The translations under genes and the position numbers were made by a program. A stretch of DNA of 64,000 bases from Actinernus sp. WN-2022 (Eukaryota; Cnidaria; Anthozoa; Actiniaria; Actinernidae): contig JAOWCC010001634.1 in the NCBI GenBank assembly GCA_030867875.1, positions 37,529,867-37,593,866 of the forward strand. Reading direction: 5' to 3'. Shown here one piece after another: positions 1 to 10,310 of the stretch. Numbering within the stretch: the first letter of the stretch is position 1; each line of letters opens with the position of its first letter. The notes beneath the pieces are model-generated. The model had not been told where the DNA came from and did no database searches. It saw only the letters and a program-made list of their open reading frames with translations.

Positions 1-26
1 ACTGTGTATTTTATTCTTTAACATAA

Positions 27-203
27 CAACCCCCACGGTTCAGAGAACGTCCAAATCATGTGCATCAAGAATGGTCTCTGAGTCGCCTCGAGTCTGTAGA
101 CAAGGACGAAATAGACCCATTCGACGATGTGCACGTCCAAGAGGACGAGGACTGCCCAGAGTCTGGAGACTCCGATAATGATGAAGTTGTGGAAATTGTT
201 TGA
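27..203 (+). pseudogene. Possible 3'-terminal coding fragment, unidentified
   Basis: An open frame runs from just after a stop at 24-26 to TGA at 201-203. Its product ends in a strongly acidic tail (EDEDCPESGDSDNDEVVEIV). A pyrimidine-rich stretch ending in CAG at 41-43 could be a splice acceptor, so this may be the last exon of a gene or decayed transposon that starts outside the window. Acidic C-terminal tails occur in several eukaryotic transposases, but no family is recognised and no start codon is visible. The frame could also be chance. Confidence 0.25.
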
Positions 204-323
204 GTTGTGATAAACGGAACAGTACTGACTGTGATTTTACCGTTATGATTTCACTTGAACTCGCACATTTACGGGTACAGAAGAACGTAATTTAAAGAGT
301 TTGTTTCAATTTTTCTTTTTATA

Positions 324-592
324 AATAAGCCCCCCTCTCCAATAACCCCCCTGTTCAAGGCCTAAAATACAATAAGCCCCCCTCTCCAATAACCCCCCTG
401 TTCAAGGCATAAAATACAATAAGCCCCCCTCTCCAATAACCCCCCTGTTCAAGGCCTAAAATACAATAAGCCCCCCTCTCCAATAACCCCCCCTCTCCAA
501 TAACCCCCCTGTTCAAGGCCTAAAATTAAATAAGCCCCCCTCTCCAATAACCCCCCTGTTCAAGGCCTAACATTAAATAAGCCTCCCCGGGG
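324..592. repeat. Tandem repeat, period about 47-48 bp
   Basis: Five to six head-to-tail copies of a C-rich unit built on AATAAGCCCCCCTCTCCAAT followed by AACCCCCCTGTTCAAGGCCT. One copy is partly duplicated inside (around 481-500). The runs of C6 would read as G6 on the minus strand, so the block is G-quadruplex-prone there. Confidence 0.9.
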
Positions 593-732
593 GTTTACTA
601 GAGCTTTTACGGTAGTTCATATCATAAGTACATTTCAATAGTCGCGTCCCAATTGTATGTATTAGTATAGTATATATTTTTTTATATTATCATTACTATT
701 ATTACATTGACAGTTCTGTATTTTTATATATT

Positions 733-815
733 TAATAGTAGTTGATACGGCTTTTATGTAAATCTGTTTTTCTTATCTGTTAGAATTCCGTGTATAAATA
801 TTAATAAAGTTGAAG
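733..815 (+). mobile_element. 3' end relic of a non-LTR element related to the copy at 6.9-8.5 kb
   Basis: The stretch around CGGCTTTTATGTAAATCTG, followed about 30 bases later by CCGTGTATAAATATTAATAAAG, matches the 3' untranslated tail of the LINE copy ending near 8461 (CGGCTTTTATGTAAACCAG, then CCGTGTCTAAATAAAG). Only the tail is clear. Sequence from about 600 may belong to the same dead copy. Confidence 0.55.
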
Positions 816-866
816 TACAGCAAACTGAATTAATGCAAAGAGGCTTATTTTTTCGTTGAATTAGTT

Positions 867-1048
867 TTGAAGCTGAGGGAAATTTAGGGGTGAAACAATG
901 ACTCATTTTCATATTTACTGTATCTAGAAATAGTTTCTCAATACAGTTGCGGGTCATTCGCATATTATTCGTATTTAGAAATGATTTCTAGATACAGTAA
1001 ATATGGAAACGAGTCATTGTTTCACCCATAAATTTCCCTCAGCTTCAA
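867..1048. mobile_element. Fold-back element with about 70-bp inverted arms
   Basis: The left arm 867-936 (starting TTGAAGCTGAGGGAAATTTA) pairs with the right arm 979-1048 with few mismatches, leaving a spacer of about 40 bp. The compact palindromic form and sharp ends suggest a MITE. No coding potential. Confidence 0.75.
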
Positions 1049-2008
1049 GCCCGCCCACTTGCAAAATTTAGTTTGTCGTTCTATCCTGGGTTTCAAAGTA
1101 TCTCCACGTGACCTCGAGCAAGCATCCCCATTGGCCGATGTGCCATGAATATCTAATGTAGTACGAGAACGGATATTATAGTACAATAAACATGAATTGT
1201 AAAACTACCGTAGTTTATCACTTATAAGCCGCACCTCCAACTTGAACAACCTCACAAACTCAAATTGAAGTCTGAAAATGTTTAGCAAAAGTCTCGCTTA
1301 TAAGTCGCATCATGATGTTTAGCCATTTCTCTCCAAAACCAAGTCCAGTTTGGAGCAACTTTTCCTCACTTTTCGTTAGTTTCTGAAGCTGAAATTCCCT
1401 CAGATTATCTATAATAGCTTGAGGATGTCTTACATTCCAGTTCTAAGACATTTACAGTTCATAAACCTGACAAAAATACCGGTTTCGGCCGCCATCTTGA
1501 ATGTAGACAGCTGACCACGAGATTCGCAATCTCCAATATGGCGGACAACGAGGCGCGTTTCGGATCACATTTTTAAAGGTTTTTGGAAAGTATTTGACAA
1601 GAGGCTCTTCTCTCCTTGCTCCCTCACTTCAGTTATTTTATTTGTTCAGGCCTCAATCCAGGGTAACTCATTTGAGACTTACGATCTGAAAATGATTGCT
1701 GGACTAACCCTTAAAAGGCCTCGAATTTCATTCTTGTTGAGATGTAGCTTCCATCCGGGTCTTGTATTAAAAATGAGTGGGAGAGATAAACTTGCCGTTA
1801 CTCTGAAGAAGTATTCATTTTATGATTAAAACGTTCCAGAAGCATTATTTACTCAATCGTATAGGAGGCAGCGTGTGTTGGTCATCTGTTGCGGTCACTT
1901 ATTACGCATGATTTATCGCATCAAACTTTCACGCCAAAAACGACAAATAATAACCTTTCTGAATATGGGATCAGGAGTTTTGAGTTTACTGGTTTGTTGG
2001 TTTAGATG
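1049..2008. other. Gene-empty stretch
   Basis: No coding region recognised. The only notable spot is 1490-1550, where GCCGCCATCTTGAATG and a facing CAATATGGCGGAC form a loose inverted pair of YY1-like sites. Confidence 0.5.
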
Positions 2009-2265
2009 TTCGTTAGTTAAGCTCCGGTCTGTCGAGCGGGAGGTCGCGGGTTTCGGCCGGACCAACACTCAGGGTCAATTAACGGAGTAGAAGGTGCTGC
2101 CTTTGTGAAACAATCTCGTTCTCGAACTGCAAATGATTAGACCTTAGCGTCTTCTCGGATGTAAGGACGTAAAATCGTAGGTCCCACGTTGGCCTCAAGT
2201 TTAATTGTCTCACCAGACTGTCATGAGTTACCGACGTTAAATAAGGTTGCTTTACCTTAAAGTTT
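2009..2265 (+). mobile_element. tRNA-derived SINE (family A), copy 1
   Basis: The head resembles a tRNA (GTTAGTTAAGCTCCGGTC then GGGAGGTCGCGGGTTTCGGCC). It is followed by a body shared almost base for base with 26831-27105: AACACTCAGGGTC, GTGCTGCCTTTGTGAAACAA, CTCGAACTGCAAATG. The A box is degraded here. The end at 2230-2250 (ACCGACGTTAAATAAGG) matches the tail of the SINE at 49.9-50.1 kb. Confidence 0.7.
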
Positions 2266-2384
2266 ATGTATAATTGAAAAAGCCGGCTCGTTCTTTATTT
2301 TGCGTGCTTATGAACAGTACCCCCTCTCCCATGGTCAATAAACTCTATATTTTACTTGACGCAGCTGGTTTCTGAGAGAGTTGG

Positions 2385-2505
2385 ACCATATACTAGTCAA
2401 TGATGCATGCGCGCACCCTGCTAGAACCAGGCGGCCGGGATTGAACCCTTGGCCCAAGGAGAATTGGAAGGCCTTTCCAAACTGTCACTTGACCAGATCA
2501 TTCTC
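2385..2505 (-). mobile_element. tRNA-like SINE head
   Basis: On the minus strand a perfect pol III B box (GGTTCAATCCC) lies about 45 bp downstream of a near-perfect A box (TGGTCAAGTGA, one mismatch). This is the spacing of a tRNA or tRNA-derived SINE. It abuts the 3' tail of the LINE at 2521. No intact tRNA fold was found, so a SINE head is more likely than a tRNA gene. Confidence 0.45.
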
Positions 2506-2520
2506 AGTCTGGCCAGATCA

Positions 2521-5500
2521 TTCAAGTTCAAGTTCAAGTTCAAGTTTATTTCACACTATGTATAATATTTACAATAAGGAGAGTAGATAAAAATGTATAA
2601 ACAAAATAAGTACATGGAATAAATTAAGAGATTCAAGTGTACAGTGGTCAAAGTAGCTAAAAGCTTTCGAGTTGGCCACTGCTTACATGCAAATAATAAT
2701 TGAATAACTGAGCGTAATACATAGAATACATTAAATAAAGTATTGATTAGAGTAATAAATTGAGCTTGAGAGGAACTACAATATGAGAAAACGAAAGAAA
2801 AAAATAAGGAGAAAAAAAGAAAACGAAAGAGAGGTTTAGGAGGAGAAATAGTTATTGTGAGAAGGTTTATAACAAAGTAAAATGGTGCTCTTAAATTTGA
2901 TGATTAAGCAGGAGAGCTTTATATTGTTTTTTGAAATTGTTTGTTTTTGTTAGGTGCTTTAGGCTAGTAGGTATAGTTTCCCAAATTTTCGTAGCAGTGT
3001 ATATAAAAGTAAATTTACCTAAGTTGGTTCTAATTTTAGGGGGGTAGAAATTTGTCCTAGCTGCATACCTGGTATTGTAATTATGTACATTTGTTACGGG
3101 TATTAGGAAATCGTGAAACACGGAGGGGATATCAGATGGATTTTTGTATAGTTTATGTGTTAAGGTACAGATGTTCAACTTAACAATATTTTCAAATTTT
3201 AAAATGCTCAGAATTTGGTAATAAGGAGAAGCAGATTCTCTGTTGTTGGCAAAAAAGATACTTCGAATGCATTTATTTTGTTTGGTACATATTTTTGTTA
3301 AGTTGGTTGGGTATGTGTTTCCCCAGCTGATGGACCCATAGTTTAAATAGGGATATATAAGTGTATAATAAAGTTGTTTTAGCATTTGAAGACTGAGGTA
3401 ATTCCGTAATTTGTAGAAAATTCCTACATTTTTGGCTATCTTGTTATTGATATGGGTGATTTGACTTTTCCAATTGAGGTATTCATCTAAGTATATTCCT
3501 AAATATTTAATGTTCTTTTTCCTTTCAATATTTAGAATATTCATTTGTGGGAGGGTCTTTCTGGGTGAAGTAATTAACATATAATTGGTCTTTTTCATGT
3601 TGACAGAAAGTTTGTTAATATTACAGTAACTGAGAACATGTTTTAATTCAGTATTCATAACTGTTTCAAGTTCCTTTGGATTTTTGCAAGAGTAAAATAT
3701 ATTGGCATCATCAGCAAAAATTCGGAAAGATAATTTCGTTGATGAATTAGAGATATCATTTATGTATAGGAGAAATAATAATGGCCCAAGCGTTGATCCT
3801 TGAGGAATACCACAAACAAAACTTAAAGGGTTGGATTCAGTATTTTCAATTTTTACATATTGGGTTCTATTCGAAAGATAGCTCCTGAACCAATCAAGTG
3901 GTTGTCCACGTATCCCATACTTATATAGTTTCTTTAACAATATACTATGATTAACGGTGTCGAATGCTTTAGAAAAGTCTAAGAAAAGGCCACAAGTTAT
4001 AAGGTTTTTGTCTACTGATGATTTGAGATTATCAGTTATTTCTAAAATAGCTTGCTCAGTGGAATAACCTTTCCTAAATCCAAATTGATATTGGAAGAGT
4101 ATATTATGTTTTTCTAAAAATAGGTTTAATTGGTTATAGACAATCTTTTCTAGTGTTTTACTGAAGGGTGACAAAATTGCTATTGGTCTGTAGTTATTCG
4201 GGTCAGTTGCAATGCCATTTTTATAAATTGGAGTTACTCTAGAGACTTTAAGTATATTTGGGACTATACCTGATGAGATTGATTGATTATAGATGAAAGT
4301 AAAGGGTATGGCTAATAATCTACAAGCAATTTTTATTAGTTTGTTGGGGATATGTAATGATGCCTTTTTATCGTTTAATTCAGAGAATAGCTGGGATACA
4401 TAGTCTTCAGTCACTGGAGACAGATAAAAGCTATGAGTGGGGGTATTTTTTATGTACTTTGTAGGATCATGATTATCAGTATTTTCAATTAAACTAGCTA
4501 AGGTTGGACCTACATTAACAAAATGGTGGTTAAATTGCTCTGCAATATCAGATTGTTTAGTGTAAGTCTTGTTATTGCGTATAATTCTGGATGGATAAGA
4601 CTGTAGACCTTTTGATTTTCTTTTGATAAGTGTCCCGATAAGTTTCCATGTTTCCTTAAGGTTGTCTTTATAAAATTGGAAATGCTGATTATAATATTCA
4701 TCTTTTGCTTTAGTTTTTATTCGATTAAGTAGATTTGAGTATTGTTTGTAAGTTCTAACATTTGTTGAGTCATTTCCTAAAAAATATGAGTGGTACATCC
4801 TTTGTTTATGTTTGATTGATTTTAATAAGCCTTTTGTTAACCATGGTTTTGCTAATTGTTTCATTTTATTTAGAGAAGCTTGTTTCATGGGGGCATGTTT
4901 GTCTACAGCTTGCCTAATTTTATTTATACACTCAGTAGTTATTTCATGGAGGTCTTGGGAATTATTGTAAATGTCCGTCCAGTTAATTGAATGTAAGTCT
5001 TCCAGGTATTGGTCTTTATTAAACTTACTATAGTCCCTAAGGTATGTTTTAATATTTTTTCTATATATTGTAGTATTGCAGATGCAGAATACCGGTAGAT
5101 GGTCTGATAAGTCAATCAGGGCAATGCCGGAAGTGATGTCATTAATTGGTGTATTAGTGTAAATATGGTCAATTAAAGTAGATGAGTGGTCAGTAAGCCT
5201 AGTTGGTTTAGTTATTAGAGGTATAAGATTGTTAGAATATAGCATATCTAAGTATTCTTCAGTTTTAGAATGTTCATTATACTTTAGAAAATCAATATTT
5301 ACATCACCCATTACATAGACCTGATATTTCTGCTCATTTAATTGTTTAATTATGTTTTCTAGTTCTAGGGTAAATTCTGATATATTACTAGCAGAAGGGT
5401 GCCTATAAATACATCCAACAATAATGTGTGGTTTTCCATTATCTGTTATAATTTCAGACCAGCACGATTCTACTAATGGTATTGTAAATGTTAAATCTGG

Positions 5501-5830
5501 TCTATATATAGCTTTAAGGTTATCTGATATATAAAGACATGTACCTCCAGCTGCAGTTTCTGAATCAGTGTGAAAAAAATTATAGTGGTGTATATCAGTA
5601 TTTACTACAGTTTTGTTATTTAATTTTGTTTCAGATATGGCTAAAACATCAGGTCTAGCATCTAAGGAGTATAAGAGATTCTTGTATATTTCATCTCTTT
5701 TTGTTCGCCGTACGAACTTGACAATGAATCTATCTCTGACTTTCTTGGTCGGCGGGAGTCTATGCGCTATCGAGATATCTTCTTCGTGTTGATATCCCTT
5801 TATTCTACCAGTTATTTTTGTTTTTAACAT
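2521..5830 (-). mobile_element. CR1/jockey-like non-LTR retrotransposon
   Basis: Minus-strand LINE made of one long ORF (2891-5830), a 3' UTR of about 340 bp and a terminal array of four CTTGAA hexamers (plus-strand TTCAAG at 2521-2544). A short tandem-repeat tail instead of poly(A) is typical of CR1/L2-type elements. The 5' limit is set at the ORF start because nothing further upstream can be assigned. Target-site duplications were not found. Confidence 0.85.
2891..5830 (-). CDS. Endonuclease-reverse transcriptase polyprotein of a LINE, N-terminus altered
   Basis: 979 codons without a stop. Residues about 1-50 (AHRLPPTKKVRDRFIVKFVR) look like the C-terminal part of a LINE ORF1 RNA-binding protein, then the frame runs straight into an AP-type endonuclease from about residue 52. 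Visible endonuclease motifs are SETK (66-69), YRHPS (142-146), GDVNID (175-180) and SDH (242-244). The N-terminal strand with the first catalytic Asn is missing. The reverse transcriptase spans about 525-790: LDFSKAFDTV (617-626), GIPQGS (674-679) and FADD (705-708). The open RT frame suggests recent insertion. The ORF1/endonuclease junction points to an internal deletion and probably an inactive endonuclease, leaving mobility dependent on other copies. Confidence 0.9.
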   Translation of the reverse strand: MLKTKITGRIKGYQHEEDISIAHRLPPTKKVRDRFIVKFVRRTKRDEIYKNLLYSLDARPDVLAISETKLNNKTVVNTDIHHYNFFHTDSETAAGGTCLYISDNLKAIYRPDLTFTIPLVESCWSEIITDNGKPHIIVGCIYRHPSASNISEFTLELENIIKQLNEQKYQVYVMGDVNIDFLKYNEHSKTEEYLDMLYSNNLIPLITKPTRLTDHSSTLIDHIYTNTPINDITSGIALIDLSDHLPVFCICNTTIYRKNIKTYLRDYSKFNKDQYLEDLHSINWTDIYNNSQDLHEITTECINKIRQAVDKHAPMKQASLNKMKQLAKPWLTKGLLKSIKHKQRMYHSYFLGNDSTNVRTYKQYSNLLNRIKTKAKDEYYNQHFQFYKDNLKETWKLIGTLIKRKSKGLQSYPSRIIRNNKTYTKQSDIAEQFNHHFVNVGPTLASLIENTDNHDPTKYIKNTPTHSFYLSPVTEDYVSQLFSELNDKKASLHIPNKLIKIACRLLAIPFTFIYNQSISSGIVPNILKVSRVTPIYKNGIATDPNNYRPIAILSPFSKTLEKIVYNQLNLFLEKHNILFQYQFGFRKGYSTEQAILEITDNLKSSVDKNLITCGLFLDFSKAFDTVNHSILLKKLYKYGIRGQPLDWFRSYLSNRTQYVKIENTESNPLSFVCGIPQGSTLGPLLFLLYINDISNSSTKLSFRIFADDANIFYSCKNPKELETVMNTELKHVLSYCNINKLSVNMKKTNYMLITSPRKTLPQMNILNIERKKNIKYLGIYLDEYLNWKSQITHINNKIAKNVGIFYKLRNYLSLQMLKQLYYTLIYPYLNYGSISWGNTYPTNLTKICTKQNKCIRSIFFANNRESASPYYQILSILKFENIVKLNICTLTHKLYKNPSDIPSVFHDFLIPVTNVHNYNTRYAARTNFYPPKIRTNLGKFTFIYTATKIWETIPTSLKHLTKTNNFKKQYKALLLNHQI

Positions 5831-6868
5831 TGTTCTGTTGATATAATGTTTCGTTTATTTTCCGAGTCGTTACTTCAGTTCAGATAAATGGGAGCTACGC
5901 TTTTAGGCTTGCCTAAATATATATATTACATCCAAAGACGAACATTCATTCAGTTTCATTATTGACTGAAAACAATCGCACGAGGCGGGAAAATGTTATG
6001 ATTTCATATTCACATCCGAGCAAAGCTGCGATCATCTCGCGCGAGGTTTTGTCCATTTGACAAAATATGAAATAACTATTTGGTGCTGGCTATTCACCTG
6101 GAGTGTGGTATATACTAAAACAATTATTCACCTCCACTTCGGTAAATAATTGTTAAATATCTGTACGCTAACAAAACAGGTACAAAATGTGCCACAATAT
6201 ACGTACCTTTCTTATGTGAAATAAGGAATAGTTGCTGCTTGAAGCCAAGAATAATGTCGCCTAGAGCAAAAATAAATGAGAGATTTGCGTTAACGCGGTC
6301 TCTGTTCGAAGTGTGAGAGGATGGACGTTGGCTTTTCATTACCTCTGGTGTTCAAAAAACATACTGCTGTTAGAGTGTCATCTAGCACAATCTCTCGAAG
6401 CAGCATTTTCTCTTTGTCCCAGAGCCTTACGAAGCCGTCCGTGCTGTGTAGAAACAAGACAATATTTTAGACACCAAGTTAAAAATACTAATCAAAGTCA
6501 TTTCAATGTGTATATTCTGCCTATAGTTCATTAATGACTCCCTGTACGTACGTGCTGTATGTTGCCATAAGGCCCACCTCCCATTGGTGGCTGAGGACTA
6601 TAAAGGGAAACGCACGCTCCTAACGTCTCATTGCCAAGAAACACACAGTGAGAGCTAGGCGGCCTACCCACCCTCTCCCAGCCGGGGTTGATGTCGTTTT
6701 CCCTGTATAAGGGGAGTGGTTCCGGGAACTTGCGGAGGCTTTTATTCACATAATGTCTGCTCAAATATCTGAGGAATGCAGGCGATACTCCCAACACCCT
6801 GAGTTCCCATAGTATTGCCTCTCCTGTATTCCCCTTCCCATGAGTTCCCGTAACCCCTCCCCATAGTC
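5831..6868. other. Gene-empty stretch between two LINE copies
   Basis: No supported gene. Minus-strand frames at 6124-6339 and 6531-6944 have no recognisable domain. The part from 6540 to about 6880 is GC-richer and ends exactly where the next LINE's truncated ORF begins, so it is probably the pre-insertion target sequence. Confidence 0.5.
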
Positions 6869-8245
6869 TTGCCACTTCGTACCGGATCTGTAAGCCCCGT
6901 ATATAAAAGTTGGACGCGGTCTGATACAAACAATTATCGGCCAATATCCGTAATTTCAGCTATAGCTAAGGTATTTGAGAGGATCATCTATGACCAGCTA
7001 TATACCTATTTGCAAAATAACGGTCTATTAACTAATTGTCAATCTGGTTTCCGAAAGTTACACTCAACAGTGACCGCTTTGCTCCATGCTACGGACAAAT
7101 GGTCGTTAAATATTGACAAAGGTCTGATTAATGCAACTGTTTTTGTAGACCTGAAAAAAGCTTTTGACACCGTTGACCACAATGTTTTGCTTCAAAAGCT
7201 AGAAAGTTACGGCTTGACTTCTCCAAGTATTGCGTGGTTTAGATCGTATCTCAACGAACGAAAGCAAAGGTGTGTGGTCAACGGTGAAATGCCAGACTTT
7301 GGGGTACTCTCCTGTGGTGTCCCTCAAGGAACAATTTTGGGACCCTTGTTGTTCCTAATATATATAAATGACCTTCCTGATTGCTTAAAATTCTCAGACA
7401 CTCAAATGTACGCAGATGATACTTGTCTTACAATGGCAGGTTCATCATGTGATGACATTGAATCTAAATTGAATACAGACTTACAACATATTTATGAGTG
7501 GCTGAAAGCAAACAAGTTGAGTCTGAATGCTACAAAAACAGAGTTTTTATTAGTAGGCTCTCGCCAGAGATTATCTCATGTGGCATGTCCTAATCTTGTA
7601 ATTGGAGGCGAAAGCATCCCTAAAATAGCGTTCGTTAAGTACTTAGGGGTGCACATAGATGAAACATTGACATGGTCAAAACACATTGAGAAGATCTCTA
7701 AGCAATTATCATCTTCTATTGGAGCTCTCAAGCGCGTACGGCCCTACGTGCCCATGTCCTCCCTCAAGACTATGTACCACTCATTTATTCAACCTAAATT
7801 TGATTATTGCAGCATAGTTTGGGAGAGCCTGGGTACTGAACTCGCAAATAAACTCAAAAAACTCCAAAATAGGGCTGCTATAATAATAACACAGTCTAGT
7901 TTCGATTCTAGCTCTGGCCCAATACTTCACGAACTGGGTTGGGACAGATTAAGAATACGCAGGCGCAAACTTTTAGCAATAGAAATGTTTAAGATCTATA
8001 ATAACCAAGCGCCTGAGTATTTAATACACAAATTTAATAGGGTTCATACACCATATAACACAAGAGGTTCATCATCAAAATTCCAACTGTCCCTCCCCAA
8101 AACGAATTATGGTAAAAAGCGATTCGGCTATAGAGGAGCACATATTTGGAATAATTTAACAGAAGACCTGAGGACTAGCGAATCGTTAAATACATTTAAA
8201 ACTAAGCTAAATGGTCTACCTCCCTGCTTCTTTGACGCCTTATAA
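6869..8245 (+). CDS. Reverse transcriptase fragment of a LINE (5'-truncated)
   Basis: The frame of 458 codons begins with a few codons of flanking sequence, then enters an RT at about residue 8 (VSPVYKSWTRSDTNNYRPIS). RT motifs: VFVDLKKAFDTVDH (91-104), CGVPQGT (149-155), YADD (181-184) and YLGVHID in the thumb region. It ends in the usual C-terminal domain (YNTRGS, HIWNNL). There is no endonuclease domain, so the copy cannot be autonomous. It differs from the 2.9-5.8 kb LINE in YADD versus FADD and in its tail repeat, so it is a separate lineage. The frame is intact, indicating a young insertion. The translation start is arbitrary. Confidence 0.85.
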   Translation: MPLRTGSVSPVYKSWTRSDTNNYRPISVISAIAKVFERIIYDQLYTYLQNNGLLTNCQSGFRKLHSTVTALLHATDKWSLNIDKGLINATVFVDLKKAFDTVDHNVLLQKLESYGLTSPSIAWFRSYLNERKQRCVVNGEMPDFGVLSCGVPQGTILGPLLFLIYINDLPDCLKFSDTQMYADDTCLTMAGSSCDDIESKLNTDLQHIYEWLKANKLSLNATKTEFLLVGSRQRLSHVACPNLVIGGESIPKIAFVKYLGVHIDETLTWSKHIEKISKQLSSSIGALKRVRPYVPMSSLKTMYHSFIQPKFDYCSIVWESLGTELANKLKKLQNRAAIIITQSSFDSSSGPILHELGWDRLRIRRRKLLAIEMFKIYNNQAPEYLIHKFNRVHTPYNTRGSSSKFQLSLPKTNYGKKRFGYRGAHIWNNLTEDLRTSESLNTFKTKLNGLPPCFFDAL

Positions 8246-8461
8246 TTTACTCTCTTACAATTACAATTATTATAATTTAATATATCGTACACGAACGCTA
8301 AAAGAACTGACTCTGGCGTTTTTAGCAGATTTTAATGGAATGTAATATAATTTAATGTTGATGTATAGATTTTTACACACGGCTTTTATGTAAACCAGTC
8401 TTAGTTACTGTTAAAACTACCGTGTCTAAATAAAGTTTCTATCTATCTATCTATCTATCTA
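6880..8461 (+). mobile_element. 5'-truncated non-LTR retrotransposon
   Basis: Contains the RT ORF (to 8245), a 3' UTR of about 180 bp, AATAAAG near 8430 and a terminal (CTAT)n microsatellite at 8440-8461. Loss of everything upstream of the RT is the usual result of incomplete target-primed reverse transcription. The 3' end relic at 733-815 belongs to the same or a sister family. Confidence 0.85.
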
Positions 8462-8742
8462 CGTTTTCTAGTCTCGAAGAAGCAGTTTTTCGCGCTACGG
8501 CGAACATGCATGAAGCTGCTGAGGGTTTGATCAAAGTATTTCGCGTATGAATAACACGCTCCCACAGAGGGCTTTCATTTAATTGGCCAATCTTAACAAC
8601 CCTTAAGTACTATACCTCATTAACGATTACGTAACCTGCATATACTGTAACAACAGTTATGTAATACATTGACAAGATCGCAAAGTGAAAAAATATATTT
8701 TTGTTTCGAACAAAACTCGTTCTTGGCAAACCAGACCACATC

Positions 8743-8987
8743 ATAACCCACTGCAGGGGCCTGCATGGGGTCGAATAATAACAGCGAGGTTGGTTGGTCT
8801 AGGATGGTAAATTGACCTGTTTTCGTGCTATTCCCAACATGTTAAAGTTTAGAAACCTTCTTAGAACATTCTTAGAACTAAATATGTCAAAAACCCCGAT
8901 ATTTTAAATTTTAGCGATGAAAACAGCTCAACCCGACCGACCTCTCTTTCATGATACGACCCCATGCCCCTGTAGTGGGTTTTGCAT
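8743..8987. mobile_element. Fold-back element, about 245 bp
   Basis: Arms of about 30 bp, AACCCACTGCAGGGGC..ATGGGGTCG near 8745-8775 and its complement CGACCCCATGCCCCTGTAGT near 8957-8985, flank a spacer of about 180 bp. A second inner match (GAGGTTGGTTGG versus CCGACCGACCTC) extends the palindrome. No coding potential. Confidence 0.6.
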
Positions 8988-9147
8988 AAGGTCAGTGACC
9001 CTTGTGTCATCCCCTACCTTGAACTGCAGAATATCTCGAGAGCGAGGTTCCCATCCACGCTGTTGATTGGTCCATGGTGATCACGTGATGGGCGTTTTCC
9101 TTCTTGAATTCTGTCCTCCTCTGAAAGAGGAAGTTGGCGTGAAAGTA

Positions 9148-9514
9148 TTAAAGGCACACTGTCATCCCCCAAATGACAAATTTTCTCATGACGATAGACA
9201 AAAATAACTACTCAGATTAGCAGAGTATGCATTCCAGGTATACTGGAGAATATTTGAGACAATTTTGATGAAGGATGACACAGATGTGAGTGGATGAAAA
9301 ATACTGCTTATAAGAGAAATTTAGAGCAACTTGAAATCGGTTCACTGTAACCAAAATCAAGATTCTAGAATGGGATTTTATAATTCACTTTAATATTTGC
9401 CGTCCTCTATCGAAAACGTTTGGAAAGCATATCAGGACATTCACAGGGTATTTCTCTTCTATCTCATGGTGTTATTTTTGTAGTTTCGTTTTAAAGAAAC
9501 TTGAAGGTTCAAAC
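9148..9514 (+). mobile_element. TTAA-flanked MITE family M1, copy A
   Basis: Left end TTAAAGGCACACTGTCA. The internal hallmarks are shared with the seven other copies: TGACAAATTTTCTCATGACG, GAGCAACTTGAAATCGGTTC and AACTTGAAGGTTC. The right terminal repeat is degraded. The flanking TTAA agrees with piggyBac- or Kolobok-type target choice. Non-coding. Confidence 0.8.
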
Positions 9515-10008
9515 TATCGAACATTGTTCGATTGCACGATTCAACTAATGGGCCAATAGTTTGCTTCGCAGCCGTACTAAGGGTCCTCACGCAAACGCTA
9601 GCTCCACTAACGGCTGCCGACACCAGTCAATTCCAACCGCATGGCGAAACAGAATTCATTTCTCAGAATCAAAAAACTATTCGCGGCAGAACTTTCTGGC
9701 GGGAAAGCTGGAAATCAAATATAGAGGCGAAATTTGAAAAAAATTATACGAAATCGGTTCAAATACCTTCGTATATATTCTGTTCTTAGTTTTTCTCAAG
9801 AAAGCAGATAGAGTTTAGAAGAAAACGTTTGTTTTGACGCTGTACTGATGAGCTTGAAAGTACCGACATAAGCGAACCGTTGCTAATTAACTCATATCAT
9901 GTTACGTTATAACGGTCTTGATTGGCTGGTATAAGCCTAGCGTTAGCGTGACGACCCTAAGAACGGCTGCCAAACGCTGTCAAACATTTGAACAAGCAAA
10001 AAATGACA

Positions 10009-10138
10009 AGGGATGACCAACTACCGAACAATGTTGGTCCAACATGGGATGACAAACTACCGAACAATGTTGGTCCAACATAGGATGACCAACTAACTAC
10101 CGAACAATTTTGGTCCAACGGCATGGGATGACAAACTT
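10009..10138. repeat. Tandem repeat, period about 44 bp
   Basis: Three copies of a unit containing ACTACCGAACAATGTTGG and TCCAACATGGGATGAC, with small indels. Each unit holds the CAATGTTGG half-palindrome that also dominates the element at 52.2-52.6 kb. Confidence 0.85.
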
Positions 10139-10179
10139 CCCCTCACAGACGCTTTGAGGCACGACGGGCCGTCATGCAC

Positions 10180-10310
10180 CCTGGAAAGAAAATTCCCTGA
10201 CTTTGACAGAATTTGCCTGACCAGATGCAATATTCCCTGACTTTTCCCTGACCTTGAAAAAATATCGTTTTCCCGACTTTTCCCTGACCGTGGCAACCCT
10301 GCATGGCTTT
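10180..10310. repeat. TCCCTGAC repeat family, copy 1
   Basis: Clustered TTCCCTGAC words end in TTTTCCCTGACCGTGGCAAC and CCTGC. The same arrangement recurs at 32905-33045 and 51479-51752, so this is a dispersed repeat, not a gene. Short frames across it are chance. Confidence 0.65.

Noticed and set aside
324..592. CRISPR-like array
   Set aside because: The units are contiguous with no unique spacers, and the rest of the window is eukaryotic.
6531..6944. Minus-strand 137-codon frame opposite the start of the LINE fragment
   Set aside because: No domain; it overlaps the LINE junction and arises from GC-richer target DNA read backwards.
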